Assembly (NCBI GenBank): GCA_947579605.1
Contig: OX388307.1
Span: 10,641,237 to 10,705,236 of the forward strand
Source: Athripsodes cinereus
Taxonomy: Eukaryota; Arthropoda; Insecta; Trichoptera; Leptoceridae
DNA: 64,000 nt
Direction: 5' to 3'
Positions 10,777 through 23,371 of this stretch are shown here, piece by piece. The position numbers were made by a program, and so were the translations under genes. Positions within the stretch are counted from its first letter, which is position 1, and the number at the start of each line of letters is the position of its first letter. Under the pieces are notes generated by a model, which was not told where the DNA came from, searched no databases, and saw only the letters and a program-made list of their open reading frames with translations.

Positions 10777-13008
10777 ATATAAGAAAGTCTGGCAGTACTG
10801 TCCGGCAGAAATGCTGGCCCTCTACCAGGCTTGTTTGAATGAAGGGATTTTCCCAAAAGTTTGGAAGAGAGGATTGCTCAGGGTTATACCTAAGGGCAAT
10901 GATAGGCCGCTGTCGGATCTTAAGGCTTATAGACCTATAACTTTGCTGCCTTCTTTCGGCAAGATTCTTGAAATTTTGGTGAGGAATCGGCTTATGGAGA
11001 GTCTGTCGCCTGGAGATCCTAAACAGTTTGGCTTTAGCCGGGGTTTATCTACTGAGCACGCAATAGACGCCTGCATGAAATGGAGAGATGAATGTACAGA
11101 TAAGAATGTCCTGGGTGTTTTCCTTGACATAGCTGGGGCCTTCGACAATGCATGGTGGCCTATCATTTTGACGAAGCTGAAGATGCGAGGCTGTCCTCGT
11201 TGGCTGTTCGACATCGTCAGCAGCTACTTTGGCAGCAGATCAGTGATAATCACACATGCGGGGCTTATAGTAGAACGGATTGTCGACATGGGTTGCCCGC
11301 AGGGTTCGGTCCTTGGACCGTTTCTGTGGAATGTCCTGTTTGATGATCTGTTAAAAGTGGATCTTCCGCCTGGTTGTACAATTTTTGCATATGCAGATGA
11401 CGCGCTTCTCTTGCTGTCTGGCAACACGAGATCCGCCATCGAGAGCAAATTTAAACTCGCGATCGATCGCATTTTGACATGGGGCAGTGTGAATAGGCTT
11501 GTCTTCTCGCCGAGCAAGACCTCTGCTATGTGGTTGAAGGGCTCGCTTGGAAGGAGGAACCCGGTTTTGCGGATGAGTGGATCACCTGTAAAGGTGGTTG
11601 ACGAAGTTCGTTATCTTGGTGTTGTTCTAGACAGAGGCCTTTCCTTTCTTCCACATGTAAGAGCGACGGCCGAAAAAGCGGGAGTGCTGTTTTTCACTCT
11701 CCGCAGACTAAGTCGTGGTACATGGGGCCTTAGATCATGCACTGTGAGGACCATATATCGGGCGACATACGTGGCTCAGGCTACGTATGCTGCTCGTGTT
11801 TGGTCGCATAGGCTATTGGTTGGCTCTGTGTCGGCGGCGGTCTTGAGGGGGCAAAGACTCCCGCTGCTCGCTGTCACAGGTGCGTATCGGACTGCAGCTA
11901 GCGATGGCCTCCCAGTCATCGCTGGTGTGCTGCCAGCCGACTTGGAAATCTTAGATTGTGTGGCCAGGCGTAAGCTCAAGGCGGACGGTAACGTTGTACA
12001 TTTCGATATGTCTGTTGTTGCAGAACCCGGAATAAGGGGATTTAATAGGGCAGTCAGCAGGGTGCGGCAGAAAACGATGGAAGTTTGGCAGGATAGATGG
12101 GATAGGGGGAGAACTGCTAGATTAGTCTACAGTTTTCTCCCAGATGTTTGTGAACGATTGAGAAAGCATTTCCTGTCCTTCGACCACTTTTCCGTCCAGC
12201 TGGTGACGGGCCACGGCGACCTGAGGGGCAAGCTTTTTGATCTTGGGCTTTCGGAGAGCCCGTGGTGTGTTTGTGGGATGGGGAAGCAGTATGCGGACCA
12301 CATCCTTTGGGTGTGTCCGGTGATGACGGATGCTAGGGATCTGATGTTCGAGGAAATGAGTGAAGGGACTCCCAGACCTATTTGGTTTGGTGAGGTTCTG
12401 TTGTGTCCTCAGAATTTTAGAGCCTTCAGAAAGTTTGTAGATACCTGGGTATCTAGGTGGGACCTCCTGCGTTTGCCGGGTTTACCTCCGGCAGACGCGG
12501 GTGAATCTGCAGGTTGATTTGATTTGGAGTGCGGTTTTTCGTGTGGCGAACTCGTTTTTCGTTCTTGTGCGTCCTGTCTCCCTTGGTGGAGAGTAGCATT
12601 GGTTGGGATGTCCCCTTCGGGAGGGAGAATAGTTTTCACATTACTCTGGTACCGGTGACCCCTGCGCTCTCTATCTTGGATCCTTAAAAGTTTCTGGACA
12701 TCATATTTCTGCTTTTTGTACCAAATTTTGATTATTGGGTATACTTATTGTTATTTTTTTTTTCTATGTGTTTATTTCGGATCCTTGTATTATTTTAATA
12801 AAAATATAAATATTGGTGTTTCTCTACCTTAAGGGGATATTGAAAGTTTTACAGTAGTTTAAAAGATTCCCACGAGGCGGATTTGGCCGGCCGGCCATTC
12901 AGGCTGCCCATATGGCTCGCCCGTGAGGACAAATTTTTTGTTTGCAAGTGCGGATAAATAGGAGTCTTTGACTCCTGAGATATCCGGGTGTGTGGAGGGT
13001 CCTTTCAA
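10777..13008 (+). mobile_element. 5'-truncated R1-clade LINE with 13-bp TSD
   Basis: A GC-richer 2232-bp block is bounded by a perfect 13-bp direct repeat, TATATCAATACTT, at 10764-10776 and 13009-13021. It contains an RT ORF followed by about 490 bp of 3' UTR ending TCCTTTCAA, with no poly-A tail. A lost 5' end, intact 3' end and target duplication are the signature of target-primed reverse transcription. R1-clade elements often insert in fixed sites such as 28S rDNA. This one sits in ordinary AT-rich DNA. The perfect duplication and open frame argue for a fairly recent insertion. Confidence 0.9.
10778..12517 (+). pseudogene. R1-clade reverse transcriptase ORF, N-terminally truncated
   Basis: About 579 codons of LINE sequence stay open to the stop at 12515-12517. 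The frame's nominal ATG at 10754 and its first eight codons are flanking host DNA, so no native start survives. RT motifs occur in order: VFLDIAGAFDNAWW (catalytic Asp of motif A), GCPQGSVLGP (motif B) and FAYADDALLLL (motif C, YADD box). The C-terminus has a CVC-x8-H-x4-C zinc knuckle typical of the R1 clade. The apurinic endonuclease domain and the gag-like ORF1 are missing through 5' truncation. There are no internal stops or frameshifts in what remains. It would be non-autonomous without the endonuclease. Confidence 0.88.
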
Positions 13009-13021
13009 TATATCAATACTT

Positions 13022-13384
13022 TAACTACTGCACAGTTATAATATTAATATTTTATGGATGAAAATAAACCAAATGTAGAAAACAAACTAATATCTTATTG
13101 TTTTTTAAACAATGTAGGTAATATAATACGTAGAATATTTTATCAGTGTACGAGTATAATCCATTCTTGTAATTTTATAGAGGAAAATTGCAAAATCATA
13201 ATTAAAAATTAAATAGGTCGTAAACTTTTATATAATTATAGAATACCAACATAGTTGCTTAAAAGAGTAATTAACAGGATCAACTTTTGCAACAGAGCAT
13301 TTGGCAAAATGTACCGGTTACGTGGAACCGCAAATCAGTCACAATAAGATAAATTATTACTTAATTTAAAGTTAGCGATTTTAC
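13022..13384. other. AT-rich non-coding stretch
   Basis: No supported feature. Confidence 0.45.
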
Positions 13385-13548
13385 TTTGGGATTTATTTAT
13401 TTGTTTATTTATTTTATTCTTCACTGTACATTGTTTACAATAATACAAATTAACATAGAAAATATCATTTATACAAATCAATGTACAGAGGGCGAGTTTA
13501 TCGCTAAAATGCGATGTCTTCCAACTAACCCGGTTAATTTACTGTACC
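13385..13548 (-). repeat. LINE 3' UTR tail with (AAATAA)n
   Basis: On the minus strand: GTTAGTTGGAAGACATCGC, then GCGATAAACTCGCCCTCTGT, then ATAAATAAACAAATAAATAA. The same GTTAGTTGGAAGA-ATCGC / GCGATAAACTCGC pair occurs at 40190-40300, so it is a dispersed LINE 3' end with an A-rich tail. Confidence 0.6.
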
Positions 13549-14782
13549 CGCATAAACATAATTAGCCAAAATATCATATATTAATCTTTTATCTATCTTA
13601 TAATTTATTTGTGTGTAAGAAAATGACTACTGCTATATAATAAATGACCCAGGAAAAAAGGAAACATATTGTTGATATGTTGTAAGATTAATTGCTTTAA
13701 TAATTATTTGTACGATATGTCACTATTAGAACTTACATTACATTCTAGGTACTCATACGAAAATGTATGTAGGCTCTAGTAGGTTTTCGCATGTATAAAT
13801 ACAAATTATTTTCAATGCAGTAGTACAACAATAATATATCCTATTAATTATTTTATTATTTCGCAATAAAACATAACGAACTCTATTGTTGTGCGAACTG
13901 TTGTCGCTGTTTGTAATAATATAAATTATCTTATTTTTCTGTCCTTGAAATATATCAACGAAACACGTTTTTATTTCTAACGAATGTCAAGTACTTGTGA
14001 TTTCCTAAGTGCATAGTCAGTATGTAATACTCAGTGGCGTGCCTTCCGTACATGCAAAAAAGCAACACATGCCTTAACAGTGCCATGCGTGACTAGAAAA
14101 ATTTCTCGAATCTCTTTCTATACAAAAATGGGAGATCATGAAAACCAAAAATGGTGAGATGATCTGTGTGAATTGTCTATGTATGTTATGTTATTTTATG
14201 TAAAGAAACATCTCAATTCATACACAGAATTGAAAATTCAACGACAGGGGGCAGGTCATTAAAATAATGTCTACTGTTTTCTAAGGTAAGATAACCCGTG
14301 GAATCCTCGGTAAAGAAGATATCTTCTATTCTATTTTATTATATTCTGTAAGTGTCAGGTATTCGAAAAATATGACATTTACCATCTTCAGTTCAGTTTC
14401 ACTGGTTACCTTACTTGTGAGAAATGCCGTGATGGTATGAATGAATGAGGTATTTCTATATTTTTTGTTTCATCATGACCAATATACAAAGTCTAGTTCT
14501 GCAACTGGTAATACAAGAACTATTTGGTAACTGAAGTATTGCTTGTGCTAGGTTTAAGAGATAATTATGGATAATCTTAAGATTTAATATGTTAAACATT
14601 ACATAGTTATTAGTAATTATAACTGAAGATTCTTTAACTAAATGCTAAACATATGTTACGAAATAACAGCTTCACCATAATTCACTCATCTTACGGAGAA
14701 AAGTTAACAAATTGTGTTGAAGGTAACTAACTCAAAACTTTATGACATATTATTTTGATTCATATATTGGTAATTTTTTTTT
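13549..14782. other. AT-rich non-coding stretch with one repeat fragment
   Basis: No gene seen. Bases 14395-14450 (CAGTTTCACTGGTTACC, CTTGTGAGAAATGCCGTGAT) are the 3' end of the 255-bp retroposon family followed by a GAATGAATG tail. Confidence 0.5.
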
Positions 14783-14946
14783 TAAAGATATATATGGATT
14801 TAGTTTTAAACCCAAATACAACCTTATACACCTTTCACAGTAAGCTAAAAGCTTGTGTCGTGAAAGGGGAATTTGCCGGTACCTGGGATCAAACCACAGA
14901 CCCCTTGTTCACGAGGCCGAGACTCTACCTCCAGGCTACCGACGAT
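14783..14946 (-). mobile_element. tRNA-derived SINE, copy 1
   Basis: Minus-strand order: TCGGTAGCCTGGAGGTAGAG (A-box-like), TTTGATCCCAGGTACCGGCA (B-box region, degenerate by one base), CACGACACAAGCTTTTAGC, GTGAAAGGTGTATAAGGTTG, then a 3' end with GATATATCTTT. The layout matches the copies at 32686-32852 and 35053-35222, so this is a three-copy local sample of one family. The overlapping 102-codon plus-strand frame is an accident. Confidence 0.8.
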
Positions 14947-15814
14947 CTCTTTATTTTATATAATATTTTTTTCAAATTTATAATACTTGCTAGATACCGC
15001 ATAATATTTGAAACTTGCAACTTGAACGAAACTGAAGGAAACATGCAAAATATTTTGGGTTAATTGAAAGAGATCACACTCTTGCGATAAACTCGATCTC
15101 TGTATTTTGATTATATCTATTTTGAATGCATTTTACTATAAAATTGTATGTACAAGTGTGATCAATGCACAGTAAATAATGAATAAAAATAAACTAATAA
15201 CTCAAATGTGAATTGAATCTCAGAATTTTACGCGATTGAGGGAAGAAGTAAAAAAATCAGTCTATACTTTTAGCATATGTGTAGTTTAGATTGTGAGTTT
15301 CTTTCACATTTTATTAAACCCAAACATATTTAGGCTATTTTTAAAATATGCGTAAGCCCTTAAAATATTGTAAATTACTTAAAAAGATACCCCACACAGA
15401 CACTGATTTTTATGTAACTTGGTATTTTACGATTCTTATAAAATACATTTGTGTGTGTTGAAATGGAATTCAGATCTACAAACCTATTTCCCATACAAAT
15501 AAAAATAATGTAATAATGTTTTAATGTTATTATTATAAGTATAAAAAATTACAATTGGAGTCACAACCATATTTGGTATTCTATTTCTTTGTGAAAAATC
15601 AATAATGTGTCTGAATTATTATTCTTTTCAAATTAAACACGTACGTGATATTAACAAATATTTACTGTAAAGAATGCATTAGCAAATGTGTTTGCAATTT
15701 TTCCATCAATAGACAGATCGGATCGAATCATTATTGTTATGCTGACTCTATTGTATTTTATATCTCTATGTTAAAAACCGTGCCCTGAAAGTATGGCTAC
15801 TTACATACAGGGCC
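14947..15814. other. AT-rich non-coding stretch
   Basis: No supported feature. Confidence 0.5.
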
Positions 15815-16002
15815 GTCTTGAACATGTTGAAGCCCCTGGGCACATTGAACATGTTGAAGCCCCTGGGCACATTGGCAGTATTGTCCCCGGATAACTATTG
15901 TTCGGGAGGTGTTATGATTCTTGAATAGGCCCTTGCGGTGGTTTTTCCACAAAACGGCGCATCATAAATAAGTTGTCTAGTTATTATTATAACTCAGTTG
16001 AT
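15815..16002 (+). repeat. Dispersed repeat with internal duplication and (TTA)n tail
   Basis: TTGAACATGTTGAAGCCCCT plus GGGCACA is present twice in tandem (about 15829 and 15856). The segment ends CACAAAACGGCGCA, TTGTCTAGTTATTATTATA, the same 3' end as at 2030-2107. It is probably a retroposon 3' end; the family is unknown. Confidence 0.5.
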
Positions 16003-16249
16003 TCTCAGCCTTGCGATTCTAATTTTTTTTAGGTCCCAGTTTCCCGAATTTGGAATTTAGTTTGTTCACAAAATTTACTATTCCCCGTGGCCAAATTTTC
16101 TATTATACATTGGAATTGATAATAGGTATAAAACGTTATCCTCATTTTTGTCTAAAAATATTTTTGAATATTTGGGACTGCAAACCGAAAAAAATAAGCT
16201 AGACAAATAACGATAAGATATGTCTCCCCACATTAAAGTCTTAACTTTT

Positions 16250-16345
16250 ATTAGCACGAAGAAGACGACTTGCATTTTTTTACACTTAGTTGTTTCACTG
16301 GCTACCCCACTTGTGGCAAATGCCTCGTGTGCCCTAATGGCAAAG
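16250..16345 (+). repeat. 255-bp retroposon family, 3' fragment
   Basis: TTAGCACGAAGAAGACGACT, CTGGCTACCCCACTTGTGG and GCCTCGTG match the 3' third of the family. Confidence 0.5.
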
Positions 16346-17716
16346 ACAGAACTGCTTACGTAAGTCGGTTTATACCTTATATTATGCAAAATTTAACAAT
16401 TCAATTTATACTGAGTTAAATTAATTTATTAAACCATTAGCTATGAATACAGATTTGATTAAGGAGCAACACTCAAAATATCAAAAAAACCAAAGTACAT
16501 ATAAAATAGGTATATAAACATTTTCAAACCTTTTGTATCATAGCTCCCTATAGTGAATAGAAAATGTCAAGGATTATGTAGTATATAGTTTTATAATTTA
16601 ATAATTTATACAATTTTCACAGTCGTGGTGTGAATTAGTACCTAATCTTTTGAACATTTTGTACTATTTTGGCTTTTGTTATTCCAAAAAAATAAAATAA
16701 GCATATATAATGACAAACATATTTACTTTTCTAACATGTTTCAAGTATGGTCTTACAAAATCTGTTATATTTTATTTCATTAATAAAACTTGAAAAAATA
16801 AATTTTCCCATAAGGATTCTAAAGTGATTATAGATATTATTTTATCAAATTATTCTGCAGAGAAACAACAACAAAAATATCTTGATATTTACGGATAATT
16901 AGAGCTATTTATAAAGGGATTGTGTTTGGCTATATGTATGTAGGTGACTGGGGCTTTGAGCGATTGGATTAATGCAGTAGATATCCACTACCTAAGGTAC
17001 TAAAGAATTTGAGAAAGTATAGTATTTATGTACTTACAATAAAGCGCTATCAAAGTCAACCGAGTACTTTGAATGTACGAGGTATTGGCTATTTCCTGTT
17101 ATATTATGTTGTCACTAAGCACCTACATATATACTTCTTTAATCCCTTCACTCAATATTCACTTACCTATACATGTACCTAGATGTAGGCAATGTATTGT
17201 GACTTCGCTGATACAATTATGGGTAATTCGTGAAATTGACTATAGTAAAAACTTGTAACTAAATTTTGTAACAATGTACCCATGCACTTATTCGTAGGCT
17301 ATATAATTATTGCTTGCAAAGATCAATATCTTAACGAACATAATAAAGTTACCTACACTTTGGCATTTGGTTAAAATTTAATCACATACATTTAGTATCT
17401 TTTAATTGCGGATCATTTTTTATATTATTGTGACACATAGGCACCAATATCTGCAGACAGCAATCTTCAATTTGATTCACGTAATTTTGAACTTTATTAT
17501 ATAAAAACGCAAAACAATATTTTTAATAATTATTATGAATTAGTTATAACATTAAATGATATTTTGAACTAATAATAAATACGTGCGTTGGTTTACGTTA
17601 ACATCTATACATACATTATGTAGACTAGAAAATCAAAGAAAAAATAGTAATAGGTATGAACGATGATTGTTTTTTTTCGAGGGCTATTTTATGGCTTTTG
17701 AAGATATGTATAGGAT
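16346..17716. other. AT-rich non-coding stretch
   Basis: No supported feature. Confidence 0.5.
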
Positions 17717-17985
17717 ATACTACTACTACTATTACTACTATACCATCACGGCATATCCCACAAGTGGGGTAGCCAGCAGATCAGCTGCACGTAAGAAACA
17801 TGCAAACTGTCCTCTTCGTGCCAATATAAAATCAAGACATTCAGGATGGGTGGCAAACCTCATCGCTGAATTTAAGATGTAAAATGTCTTAATTTTTTCG
17901 AACACCTGCCTTTTACAGGACACTCGAAAACTTACGCAGAAGAGTGGGAGACCAATTCTTTACCGGGTGCTCCACGGGATATACA
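17717..17985 (-). mobile_element. 255-bp short retroposon, well-preserved copy
   Basis: Nearly identical over its length to 25184-25438. In minus orientation it starts near GAGCACCCGGTAAAGAATTG, runs through TAAGTTTTCGAGTGTCCTGT and CATCCTGAATGTCTTGATTT, and ends CCCACTTGTGGGATATGCCG, TGATGGTATAG, then TAG repeats. GGATATAC flanks both sides, a possible 8-bp duplication. A 61-codon minus-strand frame (HPECLDFILARRG, ADLLATPLVGYAVMV) is retained in both good copies. It could be a LINE ORF C-terminus or chance. Confidence 0.8.
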
Positions 17986-20149
17986 ATAATGAAATATAAT
18001 GTTATAAAGTTAAACAGTATAATTACGTTATTGTTATGATTGATTTAAGAACATATTTTTAAATAAAATTATAGTATTATTGAACTTTTAAGTTACTTGC
18101 AAACATATTGATTCATAACATATTTGATATCAACGAAACACTGTTTTACTTTTCACTATTGATTTATTAATACTCAAGCGCTTTCGTCAAGTTAGCTTGA
18201 CATTTTCAAGAGAACTAATTACAAGAAAATTTTTTCTTAAAGTCACATGCAACAACAATATTTAAAAAAAAAAATATTATTGTTTTAATTTATAGCCCAG
18301 GTTAGACAAGTTGATCACAGAATGACAATTAATAATAAGATTATTCAAAAGCAGGTAGTTTGCTGATGATAATTGCAGAAAATTCCTTTATTAATAATGA
18401 AATGTAATTTAGAAAACCTGAACTATCAATTTTTTACGGATTTCTAACAATACTGGCGACGCTTAATATTTATTAGAAATAAAGAACACTAGTTTCTACC
18501 TTGTATTTATATACGGATCCTTCAAATGGGCTGATTGTAATGAACATTCTTATTCTGTAAGTGACGTGAAAAATAAGACATTTAGGATGCCCCTCGTCAT
18601 TGAATTGAAGATATATAATGTCTTGTAGCATAAAGACTAGACTATCTGCCTTTTACAGGGTACTCGAAAACTTACATAAAGAATTGGAAATCTTATTCTA
18701 CTCCGAGGACTTCAAGGTTGTTAATTTTAATATTTTTTTTTATTATTTTAAGAAGCACAGTCCCTTGATATATTCTCCAAGTAGAAGAAGTCCCTTGATA
18801 TATTCTCGATTAAGGTATTGTATTTTTTGCGTAATAGTCACTGTGCAATGTTGTTATTAAACTTTTCTGTATTGCTTCAAAACAATACATTTTTATGTTC
18901 TATTGTATCATAACCACCATGGCTTAAGGTTTTCTTTCAATCTATTCAGATTTATCACTTATCTATTTCGTTTTTCTTTTTATTTTTAACTTTCTTTAAT
19001 TTTTCATATAATCATCAAGCTAGATAGGTACCTTCATACCTCCCTTATTTTATATCTACATATTCTTTTTTGTTACAGCCTTGTTGTATGTACCAATGCA
19101 TATTTTAAGTAATTATCGTTTTGTTTTTATTTCTACTTTTTGTTTTTCTCTGAATTTTTTTTAAGAATTTGCCTTCAGTAAGTAGACTTATATTGTATAT
19201 TAATTTAATGCAAAGTATTTTTAGAAAGTCGGTTGATATGTCAAATAAAATTAAATATGGTATGGTTTTCCAGGTATAACTGTTATTAAAACGGGGAAGG
19301 AAAATGCATGTTAGAAACTTTGCACAAATTCGAAAAGCGGTATGTATACCCATTATGTAATATAATGTATTTATTTATGATATACGTTCCTACTCAAGCT
19401 GTGAATTAGTACAAATGAAAACATATACCTATGCATTTTGTAATGTTGTAATGTTTATTGAATATACGTATATAATTAATATATGAGTAACACCTATAAT
19501 ATGTCATGTTGTGTTGTATGACATTAATTTATTTATTTATTAATCAATAGACGGCATAAGCCTTTATACAATACATAATAATACATAATATCAGTTAATA
19601 CATAATAGCAATTCTAATACAGTACATAGTTAACAAAATTAATAATAATAATATTTGGCTAGTACAACTGCACTCAATGAGTGCGGCCAGGTACCCAAGC
19701 ATACTATTGCAACAATAATAAATACTATTGCAACCCTCAATACTGGTCACGGCCCGCTGTGAATCTACAGTATATCAATATGTATACATAGCGTGTATGT
19801 ATGTATAAGTGCAAAGATTATAATGGCCCTATAGTCTTAAACACATGGTGTCAACTGTGGTATACGGTCAAGCGCAGTGCACACTATAACCTGATCATAC
19901 GACATTTCACATTAAGTGCGGTTGAACTGCCAATGCGGTCATAATTTGTAAATCAATACAAACTTAAAAAGAAAACAGGTATTAGAAGAAGTAGGAAGTT
20001 AATCAATAAAAACTTATTAAAAAGTGGGTTTAACAATGACAATGTCATATCATAAACTCTTTTATGAGGTTGTATGTTGAAATAGTTAAGTTTATTAATT
20101 AAGATACGTTTCATTTTTTATTGAAAATTATTTGATAAACAAAAGTTGG
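17986..20149. other. AT-rich stretch with eroded repeat fragments
   Basis: No gene seen. Bases 18555-18700 are a degenerate minus-oriented 255-bp-family copy (ACATTTAGGATG, CTGCCTTTTACAGGGTACTC). Bases 19540-19600 contain ATTTATTTATTTATTA and GACGGCATAAGCCTTTATAC, resembling LINE 3' tails at 25630 and 29840. Confidence 0.5.
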
Positions 20150-20835
20150 TTTACAAAATAATAATTACCAAGAAGTGAAATTTAATTAATTAGGATACAA
20201 AACAATTTTTATTGAAAATTATTTGAAAAACAAAAGTTGATAATATACAAAATAATAATTACCAGAAAGTGAAGAAAAATAACGTCGAGAAAATGTTACT
20301 AAAACTAATAACATTACTACAAATAAATGAGTCAAAATATAAAATAATGATTACCAAGAAGTGAAGAGAAATAACGTCAAAAATTGTTCATAGAACTAAT
20401 AAAAACATATCTGTTATTAAAACAAATTGTAACATTACTATAATTGATTAAGTAAAATATAAAATAATAATTGTCAAGAGGTAAAGAAAAATAACGTCAA
20501 AAATTGTTATTAAAACTAGTAGAAACATAACTGTTATTAAGACTAATAATAACATAACTATGGATGAATGAGTAAAATATAAAATAATAATTATCAAGAA
20601 GTGAAGAAAAATAATGTCAAGTATTGTGATTAAAACTAATAAAAACATAACTGTTATTAAAACTAATAACAACACAACTATAAATGATTGAGTAAAATAT
20701 AAAATAATAATTATAAAATAAAATTAATAAAATATAATAAAAATTAATAAAATTAATAAAATATAAAATAATAATCAAGAATTGAAGAAAAATAACGTCA
20801 AAAAATTTATTATTTAAACTAATAAAAACATAGCT
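20150..20835. repeat. 120-bp minisatellite plus shorter variant units
   Basis: AAAATAATxATTxxCAAGA recurs at 20341, 20461, 20581 and 20701, exactly 120 bp apart. Shorter (92-94 bp) variants start at 20155 and 20249, and a collapsed AT-rich end lies at 20701-20780. Units contain AATAACGTCAAAAATTGTTA and AACATAACTGTTATTAAAAC. The array lies 3' of the minus-strand CR1-like ORF and may be, or derive from, its 3' UTR. Confidence 0.85.
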
Positions 20836-21220
20836 GTTATTAAAACCTATAAACCGAAAAAGTGAGATCGCATATAAAATCGTTTTTTAGCATTTTTCTT
20901 AAAAAGTAGTGTGGAAAATAGTAATTACCAAGGTACGAAGAAATTTTTGTATAAATTCCGATAAATAACGTCAAGGATTTGTTATGTAGGCTAAATATAA
21001 AAAGACACATGTTATGAAGTAGGTTTAAAAATAGTTGGCCAAGACAAACAAAAAAAAAATTGATTATAATATTGGAAAATATCAGAAAAGAGATAATGCA
21101 CATATAGTTATATAACAAATTAAAGGGAAAATAAGGGTATTTGGTGATGAGAGTAAATGAATACCAGATTTATACATAGGTAGATTTACAAGCAATACAA
21201 AGAAAAACAGACTTAAATTA
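20836..21220 (-). other. Probable 3' UTR of the CR1-like LINE
   Basis: AT-rich sequence between the LINE stop codon and the minisatellite. No coding features. Assignment to the LINE is by position only. Confidence 0.35.
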
Positions 21221-22894
21221 TTAATTGGAATTCAATACTTCTCTAATATCACGAATATTACAAGTAAAAATATCAGTCTCGGAAAGGTGTTCATTGGCCA
21301 GACGATGCAACCGGGGTACGACTGTATGTTTAATGTAGTTAGTTTTGTATGAATTGTCACAGTGAAATAATTCTCTACTCCTGGTGCATCGCCCAGGCAC
21401 CCGAAACCTTATCAACGATATCAATTCAGGGCTGTCAAAACAATTATTTACTATTTTATACATAAGAATAAGATCATTTGTGGTTCGTCTGTCAGCAAGT
21501 TTCTGCAAATGCAAAATGGATTCTAGATATTCATAATTTAGATCTTCCTTCGGTATACCCATTTTATAGTTGATGAATCTTAAAAATCGTCTTTGTATTC
21601 TCTCTATATTATCAATATGTATTTGGTATGAGGGGGACCAAACGGGAGAGTTGTATTCTAATAAACTTCGTACCAAGGACTTATAGAGTAATGTTATAGC
21701 ATAGGTATTATTGAAGTCACACACTGTTCTAAAGACAAAACCTAAAGTTCTCCATGCTCTACAATTCATTTCATCAATATGATTCCTAAAAGATAGTTTG
21801 TCATCAAAAATCACTCCAAGATCCTTGATAAAATCAACTGATTCAAGTTTGTGATCATTAATATGGTATTCAAAAATTGATTTAGTTCTGGATCTGCTGA
21901 ATCTGATCAGCTGACACTTACTCACGTTTAAATACAGCCGGCTTTTGTTGCACCACAAGTCAAGTTTGTCTAAATTGTTTTGGAGTATATGACAATCGTC
22001 GCGATTTGTGATTCGTTTGTATAACTTTAAGTCATCGGCAAACAATAAAAATTCTACTTTGTCAAATTCGGAAATTAAATCGTTTATAAATATAAGAAAT
22101 AATATGGGACCAAAGTGGCTCCCTTGCGGCAAACCGCTTGTTGCTAAAAAGTTGGGGGATACTGTATTATTTATTTTTACTCTTAGGGTTCTACCCGATA
22201 AGTAACTGGTCAACCATTTCAGTAGTGGACCGCTAAAGCCTAAAGCATTTAATTTTTGTAATAGAATATTGTGTGATACCTTGTCAAACGCCTTACTGAA
22301 GTCAGTATAGACGCTGTCGACTTGGAAACCTTGTGATAAACTGTCTGCGATGTAATTTTCATAAATAACTAAATTTGTGAGTGTGGATCTGCCTGACGTA
22401 AAACCGTGCTGCTGAGGTTCAATAGTATTAGAAATTTGGGGCATAATCTGTTCCAAGACCAAGGACTCAAAAATTTTGGCGAAAGTTGATTGTAGGCAAA
22501 TCGGTCTATAATTTGAAATATCAGTTTTTTCACCTTTTTTGAAAATAGGTAATATATTTCCCTGTTTCCAAATCGAAGGGAAAATACCTGATTTTAGTGA
22601 CTTATTAAATATGAATGTCAGTGGTACAGCCAATGCCTGAGAACAGCTTTTTATAAACAATGGTGGTAGTTCATCAGGGCCTGCTGATTTCCTAGAGTCA
22701 AGGGACGACAATTTGACCAAAAGTTTATCAAAATAAATGGTACAATCAGAAAGATTTAAGCTATTTTTGTAAAATAATGAAACACCCTCCCCGTCTTTTT
22801 CATTTTTTTCATAAACGCTACTGAAAAACTTAGCAAAAATATTCACTATATCCTGTAGTCCTGACGCATTCTCTCGGCCCAGGAACATCTGCAT
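21221..22894 (-). pseudogene. CR1-like LINE reverse transcriptase ORF, 5'-truncated
   Basis: An uninterrupted 557-codon frame. It holds a pre-RT segment with KSAGPDELPP, then NYRPICLQSTFAKIFE, VYTDFSKAFDKVSHN (motif A Asp), SGLPQGSHFGP (motif B) and LLFADDLKLY (motif C, FADD). A thumb/C-terminal part follows (LYKSLVRSLLEYNSPVWSP, NIERIQRRFLRF). These are CR1/Jockey-group LINE motifs, closest in style to CR1/Daphne-like elements; the clade call is inference. The apurinic endonuclease domain expected upstream is absent. An in-frame stop lies a few codons before the first ATG (22894), so the copy is 5'-truncated. The RT frame has no internal stops, suggesting a young insertion. Confidence 0.85.
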
Positions 22895-23109
22895 GGGGTA
22901 GGCTGTTATTAATGTTATGTAAACACCATGGGAATATTAAATACTTTTGATATACATATCTATCAGTAATTAGTATAAATGCAAGTAAAAATATGTACAA
23001 CTTTTTAGCTTTTCCGAGATAATGATAATTTTATACTTCATAAATGAGTAAGAATTATTTACTTGTACTTTTATCATTTTACATGTGTACTGATTAAATG
23101 TTCATTTTA

Positions 23110-23371
23110 ATAAAGGTGATACAGGAGAGACGATGGTCTTGGCTGAGTCATGTTCTCAGAATGCCCAATGTTAGTTGGCCAAAAAGAGCACTGTTCTTTC
23201 ATCTACAAGGGTTCCGATGGCCTGGGCGTCCCTTTTTCACAGTACACCGTTCGTATAACAATGACATCAGAGCGCAGGAAATATCGTGGGAAAAGTTTAC
23301 GTGATTGGTGCAGAGTCGCTCTGAATAGAGAAGGCTTGCTTCTACCCTGTGCTCCCGAGAAGAGCGTTGAA
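23110..23371 (+). pseudogene. RTE-like LINE 3' fragment
   Basis: The sequence parallels the last ~85 codons of the 52.8-kb LINE ORF. In different frames it encodes VIQERRWSWLSHVLRMPN, WPKRALFFHLQGF, RWPGRPFFTVHRSYNNDIRA, then ends with CCCTGTGCTCCCGAGAAGAG. Frame changes and TAG/TGA codons make it dead. No GAT tail remains (GCGTTGAATCAATTG follows). Confidence 0.75.

Noticed and set aside
18361..18395. Another hammerhead-like core (CTGATGAT ... GAAAA)
   Set aside because: No stem II pairing between the two words, so it is treated as chance.
20448..20675. 75-codon hydrophobic minus-strand frame resembling a membrane protein
   Set aside because: It is an internal duplication reading through the 120-bp minisatellite; hydrophobicity follows from AT richness.
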